Assembly (NCBI GenBank): GCA_013423325.1
Contig: BLJB01000355.1
Coordinates: forward strand, 1 to 64,000
Origin: Usnea hakonensis
Lineage: Eukaryota > Ascomycota > Lecanoromycetes > Lecanorales > Parmeliaceae
Direction: 5' to 3'
Length of the DNA: 64,000 bases
Shown here: positions 45,777 to 55,829 of the stretch, piece after piece
Layout: each line of letters opens with the position of its first letter
Position numbering within the stretch: position 1 is the first letter of the stretch
Made by a program: the position numbers and the translations under genes
Notes under the pieces: model-generated
What the model was told of the DNA's origin: nothing
The model's input: only the letters and a program-made list of their open reading frames with translations
Databases searched by the model: none

Positions 45777-46182
45777 AAAGCGGTCCTGTAGACAGTGGCC
45801 TGTAGTCCTATAGACAGTAGCATAGACCGCAGCTAAGATAGATCGAAATGCTAGGGAGATCTGTGCATCTCTCTCGCTAATGCATACTACTTGCTGATGA
45901 CGTCCGAACCAGCGGGAACCCCAATTACCAGAGATTCTAGAAACGTTTCGACGGGGGGGTACAAGTTTTTACTATTAAAAATCAGGCACGTTCTGACTCT
46001 TATAGATAATGGTATCGAGATATCATTAGACGCATAACATTGGTGTTCATTGTTCATTTATACTTACTTCTAGACCCCCTTGCCACGTACGGTAGCTCAA
46101 CAGCCTCCAACAACCTTCTCGTTGGAATATCCCTTAACCGCATGTCAGGTATTACATCGATTACAGCCTAGCAGAATATACC
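45777..46182. other. Intergenic, 0.4 kb
   Basis: Former promoter of the PrpD pseudogene. A run of seven G (about 45953) precedes TACAAG, similar to the G-run units at 57.1 kb. Nothing else. Confidence 0.4.
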
Positions 46183-47576
46183 ATGAGGTCCTATGATCAA
46201 GTCCTTCTAGACGTCGTACAATATGTATATCACCACGACATCCAAAACCCCAAATCATTTGCGCGAGCCCGCACTCTCCTCCTCGACACATTTGGCTGCG
46301 CTATTGCAAGCCTTGACGACCCATCTCTCATGCAAATCATCGGGCCTCCCGTTCCAGGCACCGTCGTACCCAACGGATTTCGAATTCCAGGAACCACAAT
46401 CCAACTGGACCCCGTCAAGGGGGCCTTCGACTTCGGCACCATGATCCGCTACCTCGACCACAACGACGCACTAGGCGGAGTGGAGTGGGGCCACCCATCC
46501 GACAACCTCGGCGCTCTCGTCCCCGTCATGGACTGGCTCAGCCGCTCCTCTCCTCGCACCAAGGCATCTCCTCCCGGACCCCCTCTCACCATCCAAACTC
46601 TCCTCGTCGCCATGATCAAGGCCTACGAGATCCAAGGCTGCTTCCAAGTCGCCGACTCCTTCAACGCCGTCAGCATCGACCACACCATTCTCGTCAAAGT
46701 CGCCTCTACCGCCGTCCGGAAGCCCTGGCTGCACTCTCCCAAGCATGGATGGACGGCCACCCACTACGCACCTTTCGCGCCGCGCCAAACACCTCGGCGC
46801 GAAAGGGCTGGGCGGCCGGCGACGCCTGCATGCGAGCCGTGCATCTGGTGCTTTTGACCCGAAACGACCAAGACGGCAGTCCCAACCCACTCACCGTTCC
46901 CCGATGGGGCTTCTACAGCGCCTTATTCCGAGACCAAGAGTTCTCCATGCTGGTGCCGGACGGCGAGACCATTATCAACCACACCCTTGTCAAGCTGATA
47001 GCGTGCGAAGGCCACGGGCTGACGGCCGCGGAAGCCGCGTTGCAGCTCAGTCGGGGCATGCGCGAAAAGAGCATCGATCTAACGCACGACATCGAGAAGA
47101 TCCAGATACGGATGCATGGACCCGCTATGACCATCATCGACAAGATGGGCGAGCTCTACAATGCCGCGGATCGCGATCACTGCATGCAATACATTGTGGC
47201 TGTCGTGCTCCTCAAGAGCCAACTGATTGAGGCCAATGACTATCAGAATAATTCGCCTTGGGCTTCCGATCCGCGAGTTGCGGCACTGTGAACGAAGATG
47301 GTGTTATAGGAGGATGACGGGTTCACAAACGACTATTATGACCTGGAGCGGCGGAGCGCGGCTACTGGAACTTCCATATTGCTTAAGGACGGATTGTGGA
47401 TTGAGGAGGCTGTGGTACACTTCCCTATGGGACACCCGAGCGCCGTGGGTACGGAGGAGGGTATCGCGCGTAAGCTTCAGGGCATTCTTAGGTCCAGATT
47501 CAGCTTCGCAGACGCCGTCGCTGTAAATAGAGGCTTTTCTTCGGAGGTCGAAGAGAATATGATATCTTGGGATTGA
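46183..47576 (+). pseudogene. MmgE/PrpD (2-methylcitrate dehydratase-like) gene, inactivated
   Basis: Clear relative of the intact gene at 59773-61272: shared text includes SYDQVL, QLDPVKGAFD, MIRYLDHNDA, EWGHPSDNLGAL, KAYEIQGC, SFNAV, DHTILVKVASTAV, DGHPLRTFR, RKGWAAGDACMRAV, YNAADRDHCMQYIVAV and SPWASD. After ASTAV about 35 bp equivalent to VSWLLGCSQAQT are lost, which shifts the frame near 46712. The frame resumes LAALSQAWMDGHPL. Two in-frame stops follow, TGA at 47289-47291 where the relative has CGT-type Arg, and TAG at 47307-47309. Beyond them the frame is open to 47576 (HFPMGHPSAVGTEEG). So one deletion and two nonsense changes; otherwise well preserved. It presumably made an alkylcitrate dehydratase before decay. 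Confidence 0.9.
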
Positions 47577-47626
47577 AAAGGAGAAGGAGGGAGCCGTTGG
47601 ACGTCAGACTTTGAGTCTTTTTTCAG

Positions 47627-49119
47627 TTTCAAGATCTCTGTAAAGCGATTGAATAGGTCGTGCCTAGCTTTGGAACCTGGTATAGAACATGGATTGCTAT
47701 TGCGTGTATTTACGGTCGCAGGCCAACCCTTCACCCCTAATCCTTCCGCCTTCTCTATAGCCGGTACCACGATCCCAGCAGGCGGTCCTGCCGTCACCGT
47801 TGCTGGCACCATCGTTAGCCTTGGTCAATTAGGAGCATTAGCTATAGGCGGCACTACTATCCCGCTTCAGACTCCGTCGCCTACCTTTCCTACTGATTCT
47901 CCGTTCACAGTCGCAGGCCAAACATTCACGCCCAACCCCTCTGCCTTCTCCATAGCTGGCACTTTCATCTCCGCAGGCGGCTCTGCCGTTATCAAGCTGT
48001 CGCCCGATGACAGCATATGGATAAATGACGATATTATCGAACTTTACGAGGGAACTAGCGTCTGTGCAAGCCCGTCTTGTGAGGAAAACTCTGTTCAGGC
48101 CGATTCTGAGAGTACCAACCCGCACCACAAGAATATCACAAGGAACGTCTCCGGCGAAAAGTGTGACTGTGCCAACGCCGCGTCTGGAGAGGTTCACACC
48201 CACAGGATCGAGCCCAGGCGCAACGGTCAATGGAAATTTGCAGAATCGGATACCGCAACCTCCCAGTTTGGTGCGACAGGAAATCTTGACTCCGACGATC
48301 CGAAGCTTGGCATTAGCCAGGATCCCGTATGTGCGTCGGCCGCAGTGTATGCCGAGGCAACCAAGGCCGTTTGGCTGATCGGCACACCTGCTCGGGATGT
48401 CCAAGAGGAGACCGAGGAGACCGAGGATGATGTGGTTGAAATAGCTTTCAAAGGAGAGAATCTCGGCTCAGGTCCAGTTTGCCCTTCTACGTCTCCTCGC
48501 GACAATATCCATTCTTCTCGTGAAGTCAAACCCATCGATGAATCTCCTTCGCTCCCACTATCTCACAACCTCCAGCCTAGCGCAAACCAGGCTCTTTCTC
48601 TATCGGTTGTCATTGAGAAGCCCAGTGTTTCCCGGATGGATCCGAGTGTATCACAGTCGCTATTGTTGAAGGACGTTATCGCAACACGTCCTGGATCTCG
48701 GAAGCGTAAGGCAGCCACGCAAAAGGTGGAGTCAGCCAAGAGGGTTGAACGGTCTGATAATGGTATGTCTTTGATCTAAAGCACGCGTGAGCTCTAGCTT
48801 ACGAAGACAAGATCTATTATTTCAAACCCCCGGGACTCGACGGTCATCAAGACCCACGAATGGGAACAGCTACTGTTTCAGGGATGAGTACGGTTCAGTC
48901 CAGCAGGAGTTCATGGCTCTCCGGCAACATATCAAGGACTCAGAATCCCGTTGCTGGAGAGAGATTGAGGAAATCCATGATAGATTCCAGGACGAAGTGC
49001 GCCAAGCGATCGACTGTTTGAACAATGAGATGGAATCGCACGAAGCAGCGACGGCGCGGCAGTTGGAAATGATTAAGATAGATCTTATGAATGGGGGATT
49101 TCTGGAAGCTGACGCATAG
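47627..49119 (+). CDS. Fragment with fungal wall-type repeats joined to an unrelated C-terminus
   Basis: No ATG opens this frame; it may start at an acceptor (TTTTTTCAG, 47618-47626) of a lost upstream exon. The first 130 residues hold two copies of a repeat with FTVAGQPFTPNPSAFSIAG and TIPAGGPAV, also alike at DNA level (about 47711-47800 and 47907-47996). Such repeats occur in large fungal surface proteins. The rest is unlike that: hydrophilic, acidic (QEETEETEDD), then SRKRKAATQKVESAKR. A second exon near 48817-49119 would add GTRRSSRP and a probable coiled coil (CWREIEEIHDRFQDEVRQAI). The splice joint is unclear because the phase fits only one of two frames. I do not recognise it. It could be a rearranged chimera or pseudogene. 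Confidence 0.35.
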
Positions 49120-49468
49120 GAGCGCTGTTAGTCAGATAACGACTTTAGCCCATCTGGGACTAGCGATGTAAAATGGAAATACGTATCCCAATTAGACATC
49201 TCGCCTCGAAGTTTGGCCCTCGTATAAAAAATATAGCATCAGGGGAAAATGAGCTTCCACTGCGGAAAGAACCTTACCTTGATGCTGACTTGAATCTGCT
49301 CACTATGAGCATTGGAGGGTTCAATCGGTGTAAGATCAACAAAGAGTGTGACTCACCTTGAGGTAGACTCGATGGATGGCGTTCAGAGATTGCTGTGTGT
49401 GGAGAGTGAGACCTGTGTAACCCGCAATTATAACACGCTACAAGACGATTAGCGAGCCTAATGCTAGG
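49120..49468. other. Intergenic or 3' exons of the next gene
   Basis: About 350 bases. Between donors GTGAGT at about 49484 and 49362 on the minus strand an open stretch could encode CYNCGLHRSHSPHTAI, possibly an extra exon of the gene to the right. Not certain. Confidence 0.3.
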
Positions 49469-50236
49469 TCACAGCCACTCACCATCGTAGCCTTTCTGAC
49501 AATAATCGATCCAGTCCGCCTTCTGATCAGCGAGCTTCTTAATCTTGTTACCATCTTTGATGGCGTCCTTTAAGCCATCAAGCTCTGCATATCTGATTGA
49601 TCGAATTCGGCTATACTCGAGTATAGATATCGCTGAAATTCCAGTGCCATTCAGCAATGTTTCGCAAACAAGCAACTTGATTCCGTGTTGAATTCCATTT
49701 GTTGCTGCTGAAACATTGGGGAATCGGTGCCTCTTATTTTGGAGAAAAGCTGCAAGATGTCCGTGTTTACGATCTGGGTGTATCGATGTATGACTCGCCC
49801 GCTTCTTCACAGTGGATGTCCTATAGGTTGCTTGTTCCCACTTGTCGAACTCAAGGGCTAGAGACCGCTGGCTCAGTCCTCTACAGAATCTGGCCATCGA
49901 GGATAGGTTCCGAATTCCAGTAATCTGAAGGTCATCAACGCGTGGGACGTCGTACTTCCATACCGGCCGATCCTTGAGGTGGTATAATTTTGCCAGAATT
50001 TTTTCAATTTCCTCCAAATCTCCATCCACTTCTGCGATAAAACGTTGGATAGGACTTGGCGCTATTCTAGACGGGTCGGGAGGCCGAGGAAAGTTACGAT
50101 TTTCTGGGTATTGGGCTGATGGATTTTTCTTGTTGAAGGGAGGAGAGCGATGAGGGACAAGAGAGGGTTGAGAATGGCCAGGATTGTCTGTCGCAGAAGT
50201 TAACGCATCAACAGCTGGCCGTAAAGATCGCGCCAT
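49469..50236 (-). CDS. Hypothetical protein, unrecognised
   Basis: Open frame of 255 residues from ATG 50236 (MARSLRPAVDALTS), with an alternative ATG at 50269. The N-terminal 70 residues are Pro/Ser/Asn-rich. PIQRFIAEVDGDLEEIEKIL looks like a helix; the remainder is mixed and ends KADWIDYCQKGYDGEWL. The last codons overlap a good donor (GGTGAGTGG), so the true gene may splice to a further exon at about 49363-49440. No known domain. It is flanked by a LINE fragment, so it may itself be transposon-derived. Confidence 0.4.
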   Translation of the reverse strand: MARSLRPAVDALTSATDNPGHSQPSLVPHRSPPFNKKNPSAQYPENRNFPRPPDPSRIAPSPIQRFIAEVDGDLEEIEKILAKLYHLKDRPVWKYDVPRVDDLQITGIRNLSSMARFCRGLSQRSLALEFDKWEQATYRTSTVKKRASHTSIHPDRKHGHLAAFLQNKRHRFPNVSAATNGIQHGIKLLVCETLLNGTGISAISILEYSRIRSIRYAELDGLKDAIKDGNKIKKLADQKADWIDYCQKGYDGEWL

Positions 50237-50525
50237 GGTTCTGCAAGAATCAATGAAGCTCGTACACAAGTGGGGTGGAGATCGTCCTGTAAAGTCGAAG
50301 CGACGTGTCTGAAGTGTTACAAAGGTGATGTAGAGCTATCAGCAATGTGGTAGAGAACTTGACTCGTCGCGATGCCGGATTAGTTTTCATGCTAACCCCC
50401 ACGTACTCGGAACTCGCGGCGCAGTCGTATGTCTTGGCATGTGTTCTCCGTTGCCAAGCCATCGGTGCTGAATCGATGTTGCTCCCGAGAAGACGACTTC
50501 TAGCGCTTCGTAGCCTAGCTAGCCG

Positions 50526-51005
50526 AAAGAAAAGCCCAAGGGCCATGCACTCCGAGCTATATTCCCAGTACCGTCACACCGAATTACACGGATCCACAAA
50601 GCGGTCAAGCGAGCCAAATCGTCGCTCATTACACAGATGAGGACCGAAAAGATCGGCCTCAGGGCCTTCCTGTACAGCCGATTCGTCCCAGGCATAGACG
50701 AGGAGTCATGCACATGCGGAGCAAGCAAGCAAACAGCTCGCCACATCCTACATGAATGCCGTCTACTAAGCAGGCAAAGACAAGAGTGGTGGGCGAATGA
50801 GAAGAGGAAAACTTTCGGGGGTACAATATCACATGTGGATATGCTCAACAACCCACGATATATTTCCATAGCAGCCGATTTCATAAAGAGTACTGGGCTT
50901 ATTGGGCAATATCAAGCCCTCGATGAGGACCAACAACATGGATTCAGTAGGGCAAACGGTCAAAAAACAGGACGAGGAGTCGATGAAGAGGCCCCGGCGT
51001 TGTAG
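50526..51005 (+). mobile_element. LINE (Tad-like) fragment, end of ORF2
   Basis: The frame reads EKPKGHALRAIFPVPSHRIT, then SSLITQMRTEKIGLRAFLYS, then a zinc-binding CTCGASKQTARHILHEC (C, C, H, C), and ends PRYISIAADFIKSTGLIGQY plus a tail. This is the standard C-terminus after the RNase H domain of fungal Tad/I-type LINEs. Nothing upstream of about 50526 continues the element, so it is 5'-truncated, as LINE copies usually are. The frame is open over its whole length. Confidence 0.75.
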
Positions 51006-51645
51006 GGTGCACACCTCTTCCACTGCATGCACGAACACAGTCACATGGGCGTCAGGGAATCGTGTATAGCCTCATTCTTTTTATGGGGCCTTCTGATTGG
51101 CCGGACGCATTAGATAGAGCGATTACGTAACTCGCATAGTCGGCCGAAAGGCATGACTGCAGGGTAGTATGATGTAATCAAACAATCAAATCATAGCCTA
51201 GCTAGCCAGTCAAGCAGTCCAACTCCCACTACCCAATCCAATATGATCCTCATTTCATCACACTTGTTGAAAGTGCACTCAGCACCTAGTGGTTTCAGGA
51301 GCTTCAGGGTCCACTCGCTTAGGTCTTGGCATCAGAGTTTTCTTCCCACCGTGTACTTTACTTCTTACAGAACAACATATTGATTAGACTCTTCATACAT
51401 GCCCACTGCGCACCTCATTTTCCAACAACACTACTCAAAGACGACGGTGATTTAGCGCGTTTTAATTTTAGAATTTTAGCTTTCTTCGATTATTCTAGAA
51501 ACCAGCGATAACAGTTAAATCTATAGAACTTATAAGTTCTTATAGTAGATATCGCTAAAGATACTTAATAGACCTTAAATAAAAAAAGACGTAAGATATA
51601 AAAAATAAATAGAGAGAGCTAATAAGCTCTTTTTTATAGCTATAA
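51006..51645. other. Transition into TA-rich RIP-mutated DNA
   Basis: The left part has normal composition; from about 51450 the sequence becomes TA-rich with few CA/TG. No gene. Confidence 0.5.
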
Positions 51646-51650
51646 TAAAG

Positions 51651-51884
51651 TGTTAGGCTCAGGCGCATTGAGTTCAGGAGAACGTTGAAACTAAGTGTTT
51701 CATATGCGCTTGGCATACGTCATACAGGCGTTGTCTTGGCTTCTTGGCGAAGAAGCTTAAGGAGGCGATTCCCCACCTCTTTTACTTCCTCTCCTCAAGA
51801 ATTAGTCTTACTAGAATTTGCCAGATACTTGTATAGTGAATACATATATCTTTCTAGTCTCACATTACTATACCAACCCTAACA
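51651..51884 (+). repeat. Solo LTR with TSD TAAAG
   Basis: 234 bp starting TGTTAGGCTC and ending CCCTAACA. The pentamer TAAAG abuts both ends (51646-51650 and 51885-51889), so this is a solo LTR left by recombination, not half of an element. Same family as the copy at 52223. Confidence 0.85.
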
Positions 51885-52222
51885 TAAAGGTTATAGAAAA
51901 TAATTATCTCGATTTAATATTACTACTATTTAGAGATTAGATAGTATTCTTACGTCGAAAAAGATTTCTAGAAGCTCGAAAAGCAGCACGATAACAGAGT
52001 AGAAAGATATCTATAAATAGATCAAGACGCGTCTAGAACGGCCGTGTCACGGTACGCCTCCAGCTCCATAACTTAGGGCTAGGGCTACTAGCGCCTTGGC
52101 ACTGCACACACCTTTCTCCTCATGTAGATACTCTTTCTTCCCGAATTATCATTACATTACCATAGATTATGACTACTTATATTTGTCATAGGTCAGTATT
52201 TGCTACTCTGCTTGAACAGCGG

Positions 52223-52464
52223 TGTTAGATCCAAAGGAATTGGGTTAACATTTGACGTCACACTAAGTGTGTCATGTGTGCTTGGCACACGTAACATAGA
52301 CGTTGGCTTAGCTTCTCGGCAAGCAACCTTAAGGAGGCGATTCCCGCCTTCTTTTTTTCCTTCTTTTTTTTCAAAGAATTAGTCTTAGCCTAATACTGCC
52401 AGATTGGTATATACGAGTTTATACTATATCCTCCTAATCTCACATTGCTATATCAATCCTAACA
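52223..52464 (+). repeat. Solo LTR with TSD AGCGG
   Basis: 242 bp starting TGTTAGATCC and ending ATCCTAACA, flanked by AGCGG on both sides (52218-52222 and 52465-52469). It shares with the 51.65-kb copy AAGGAGGCGATTCCC, AGAATTAGTCTTA and the 3' end, showing an independent insertion of the same family. Confidence 0.85.
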
Positions 52465-52469
52465 AGCGG

Positions 52470-52937
52470 ATTGCATCTATTCACTACCCTAAGGACTTAG
52501 AATATTGTATAAGGAGGGAAAACAAAGGGGAATCCTGCTCAAGCAATATAACTCGTGTTGGATGTTAGGTGCATGTGGGATATATGCGATGCAATCCGCT
52601 GTTTAAGTAGAGTAGTAAATAGTGATCTATGACAATCTTCCTCCTCCTATACATATATTATCTATACATATTACATTATACACTTATATTTAATATTATC
52701 TATATTTGATCCTCAACAATAACTTTATAGTATTATATCTATAAAATCTTAAAATTTAAATAGTTTAGTAGTATTAGGTATAGGCTTAATTATAGTAGAA
52801 CTAATATCTAAGGAGCCCAAAACCAGGGGGCATGCTAAGTCGATATATATCCGCCAAGGCCCCCTGAGCCTAAACCCCGCAGTGACTTACTAGGGCGGCT
52901 ATAGGGCACGGCATTAGTAGCCGACACGAATACGACC
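52470..52937. other. AT-rich repeat DNA, possible further LTR
   Basis: CGGATTGCATC at about 52467 is inverted at about 52588 (GATGCAATCCG), forming a potential hairpin of 120-bp loop. TGTTGGATG at 52556 to CTCAACA at 52718 could be another LTR of 163 bp, but no target-site duplication or partner is visible. The rest is TA-rich. Confidence 0.35.
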
Positions 52938-53043
52938 TGTTACGGCAGGCATTTGCTCTTCGCTGCCAAGCCTACATGGCGCCGGATTATCGTTGTTCCG
53001 GACGCACTAGTCAACCCACTACGAATCACCATATTTCGTAACA
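52938..53043 (+). repeat. Solo LTR (short form) of the 17-kb TRIM family, TSD CGACC
   Basis: 106 bp from TGTTACGGCAGG to TTTCGTAACA, flanked by CGACC at 52933-52937 and 53044-53048. It matches the 140-bp LTRs at 17.2 and 18.1 kb except for a 34-bp internal deletion after TTCCGGACG. It is the least mutated copy and so serves as reference for their RIP changes. Confidence 0.85.
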
Positions 53044-53048
53044 CGACC

Positions 53049-53790
53049 CCTGAGGCTGAATGACATGATGCTGTGGCGGGCAGGTGGCGCATGCTAGGCT
53101 AGCCCTGACATAATTAGTTTTATGTTCTCTCTTATATTTCAAGAACTAAAAATAAGTTTAATTTTAAAATAAGAGATATAAATCTTATAATAATAAATTT
53201 AATAAAATTTAAATCTAAACTTATTATTCTATTATTTGATATATAAAGAATGATTTTGGTGAGAGCGCGGCAAAATTTCGGGAGTGCGGATTAACTTTTT
53301 GGAATCTCTGTTGTATGGTCGCGCGACCTGGGTGATCGTCGCGCGAAGTCAGGGAAGTGAGCTGCTACCTAATTCTGCCGTGATCAGAAACCATTACTCT
53401 ATGAGTCTCGAGACAAGTAACATGGTGAGTTATGCTCCTTGGCTATTACTCTAGCAACTTCCCTCGATAGAGTACTTCCCGGACAAGCAATGTCTTCCGC
53501 ATTGGAGGTGCCTCTGACGTCTATCAAGCCCGGTAGTAGAACATTAAGGCAGCATTCGCTGAAAGCGTGGACTCAACGAATAGCCGAACGCCTCAAAGTG
53601 AGTGTTCCAATCTACTAGATAGATTCTGGCAGTGCAGTCCTCGCAGCTACGTGTTTGAGGATATTATCTTCTTTCCCATTTACATCAGGTTCCATTCTAC
53701 TCTTTATAATATTTATACGTTCAAACTATCCTAGTATCCATGAAAAGGTATTAGAATGACCAAAATACTCTTCAGCCCAGGCATATCATC
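53049..53790. other. AT-rich DNA then promoter of the next gene
   Basis: 53,110-53,250 is extremely A/T-rich without coding signal. From about 53,260 composition returns to normal. No gene recognised. Confidence 0.45.
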
Positions 53791-54688
53791 ATGATAGTCT
53801 TGAAATTCGTTGTTACTCTTGGAACCTTACCCTACTACCGCACATTCCAATTCAACACGCTACAACCCATCCGCCTTATAGCATTCTATAGCTCGCAGCC
53901 TGAACATTACGAAAAGTTCCTATATCACCTAGATAGCTGGCGAACTCGCAAGCTTGCAGAATCGCAGTATATTTCAGTCGCTGTAAGCCAAGTCTTCTCA
54001 TCAGACCCCGAACATTTCTCTTCGATTGAACTAAATCCTTTTACAGTGCGCGATTCTAGTTGCTGCTGTAATCGGCTCATTCTCCTGGAGTACTATTCTC
54101 GACGCCCACTGGCTGACATTCGCACTCTGGTATTCCAGTCTCATTCTCTCAGTTACTGGAATAATCCAGTCAGCGCAACAGGCTCTAGTGCTACAAATAC
54201 TTGGGCGACCTCCGGTTCGAGTCAACGATCGCTGTAAAGATAAATTAAATGTGCGTCGCTATCTTCTCTTGATGATGTCAGAGATATCACAGCCGGGGTT
54301 GAATTTAGAGCGTATAGAGGAGAGAGGTGGGACTGAAGAGTGGAGACTCTGTTGGAAAATGATTTTTATCTGGCAGTGCCCGATTATGTGCTTATCATAC
54401 TCTGTTCTCTTCTTTTTGTCTGGGTTGATGATCTTTGTGTGCACACCACTTATCAGGGGGGATAGTTGGAATACAGGTTACAATGTGAGTTATATGCTAC
54501 CTGCACGAAGTTTGCACGCTTATTATGGCGTACTGACAAGTTCGGAGGTGGCGGTGGTGTGTCTGGCCACGGTGACAATAGCCGGTGGCATCTTTGGATT
54601 TGGGTCATTTTGGATCTTCCATTCTGTGGATCTCGACCACGGTCCTGGAGATACAAACGAGCTCGGGAATGAGACTTCTAGGGAATGA
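53791..54688 (+). CDS. Fungal membrane protein of unknown function, four predicted helices
   Basis: Three exons: 53791-53982, 54047-54484, 54548-54688, in phase, 256 residues. After HYEKFLYHLDSWRTRKLAES come hydrophobic helices CAILVAAVIGSFSW, WYSSLILSVTGIIQSAQQAL, then a loop (DRCKDKLNVRRYLLLMMSE), WKMIFIWQCPIMCLSYSVLF with FFLSGLMIFVCTPLIRG, and VAVVCLATVTIAGGIFGFGS. The 63-nt last intron is a multiple of three and starts GTGAGT; without its removal 21 extra residues split the helix pair. The layout matches a large fungal family of unnamed proteins with WQ.PIM.LSYS and a final VVYLAT-type helix that I have met before but cannot name. The true start may lie further upstream, since typical relatives have a longer cytosolic N-terminus. 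Confidence 0.65.
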
Positions 54689-54995
54689 ATGTGGTGATGG
54701 TAATGCCTGAATACGTACATCCGAGAATGAGAGACGAGGAGATTACGGATAAATGGGAGATTTTGACATGAAATTACTGGTAGAAGAGCGCGGACAGAAG
54801 ATCCTGGAAGATTTGATGAAGATGGAAGAGTTAGGCAGTCTGGACTATATACTTTGTTGATAATGGAAAAGGATGCCGGGTGCACCTTGAAGCAGTGCTG
54901 TGCTGGGCACAGCACCCATGGCTTCGATTTTTTGATAAACTTGCCTCACACTACGTGCTATGGCACGCTAGGGACCCAGGTGATAACTTCTTTGT
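54689..54995. other. Intergenic, 0.3 kb, convergent
   Basis: 3' regions of the membrane-protein and PEBP genes. Nothing else seen. Confidence 0.45.
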
Positions 54996-55631
54996 TTAAG
55001 TCAACTTTCTCTCAAATGTCGCAACCCATAGCCCCCACGCCACCACTTTCCCTTCAACTGCCCTTTCCAGTTCAGCCTTTGTCGGAATCCGGCTGAGCGT
55101 TCCCTCATCCAGCGTCGACCGCAAGCCCACCACCTGAAAAATATACCTGTGCGAGCCATGACCAAGCACAGGCTTTGGACCGCCCCAGATACTCTTCATC
55201 CTGTTTCGGCCGAATCTGAACCCCCCACGCAGCATGTTGCTTCCGTCTTGTATAGGTTCAAAGTCTTCAGGGGATAGAGTAATTCTGCCGCGAGGGACAG
55301 CGTAGTAAATCCCGTGCACAACAGGTGCCGGTAGAGGGGCGTCGGGATCTTCAACAACCACTAGGTATTCAGCGACGATATCATCTACGGTTTCTCTGTC
55401 TGTGTTCGCCACATGCCACTTCAATTGAGGGAATCGATTTGCTCCCATTGGTGTGTGGGCTATCTGAAGCTCTGCACCCGGGGACGCGCACTCTGGCGAT
55501 GTGACAGCGATAGTAGGCTCCGGCTGGTCTCTAAAGGCTTGGGCTTTGGTGAAGAGTTTGGCGTCGTGCTGGCGGACCGAGACTAGGGAACGGCCGATCA
55601 GGTGCTCAATTTTCTCGCTGAGAGAGGGGTT
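54996..55631 (-). CDS. PEBP-family protein (YbhB/YbcL-like)
   Basis: Open for about 211 residues. HDAKLFTKAQAF, PEPTIAVTSPECASPGAELQ, then the ligand-pocket motif YLVVVEDPDAPLPAPVVHGI, then GGFRFGRNRM, PVLGHGSHRYIFQVVGL and KVVAWGLWVATFERKL. DPDAP and GSHRY are the two diagnostic PEBP motifs. No ATG opens the conserved part; the 5' end is not resolved, and the frame is open for at least another 15 codons upstream (TLCIVIYSNPSLSEK). The internal ATG at 55448 would lose the first strand. PEBP-like proteins are encoded in maleidride clusters of fungi, which fits the citrate-synthase and PrpD genes on the right, but PEBP proteins also occur alone. Three kilobases and a Copia copy separate them. 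Confidence 0.75.
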   Translation of the reverse strand, partial: NPSLSEKIEHLIGRSLVSVRQHDAKLFTKAQAFRDQPEPTIAVTSPECASPGAELQIAHTPMGANRFPQLKWHVANTDRETVDDIVAEYLVVVEDPDAPLPAPVVHGIYYAVPRGRITLSPEDFEPIQDGSNMLRGGFRFGRNRMKSIWGGPKPVLGHGSHRYIFQVVGLRSTLDEGTLSRIPTKAELERAVEGKVVAWGLWVATFERKLT

Positions 55632-55829
55632 GGAATATATGACTATGCAAAGAGTATCATTCAGAGGCCTGTAATGGAGTGCAATTGATATGTATTATGC
55701 TATGTAATTGCATGGTAAAAGTATGAAGGAAGTAAGAAAGCAAGTGGTGATTGCTGAGAAGATCTACGAATGCGGGGTGACTAATCCTTGACTAATCACC
55801 GTGCTGGCACCCTATTGGCTGATTCCAAC

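Noticed and set aside
51651..52464. One LTR element with LTRs at 51651 and 52223
   Set aside because: Each LTR has its own different target-site duplication, so they are two solo LTRs.
54205..54240. GGTTCGAGTC near AGATAAATT, another B-box-like string
   Set aside because: Lies in an exon of the membrane-protein gene; no A box or acceptor stem.
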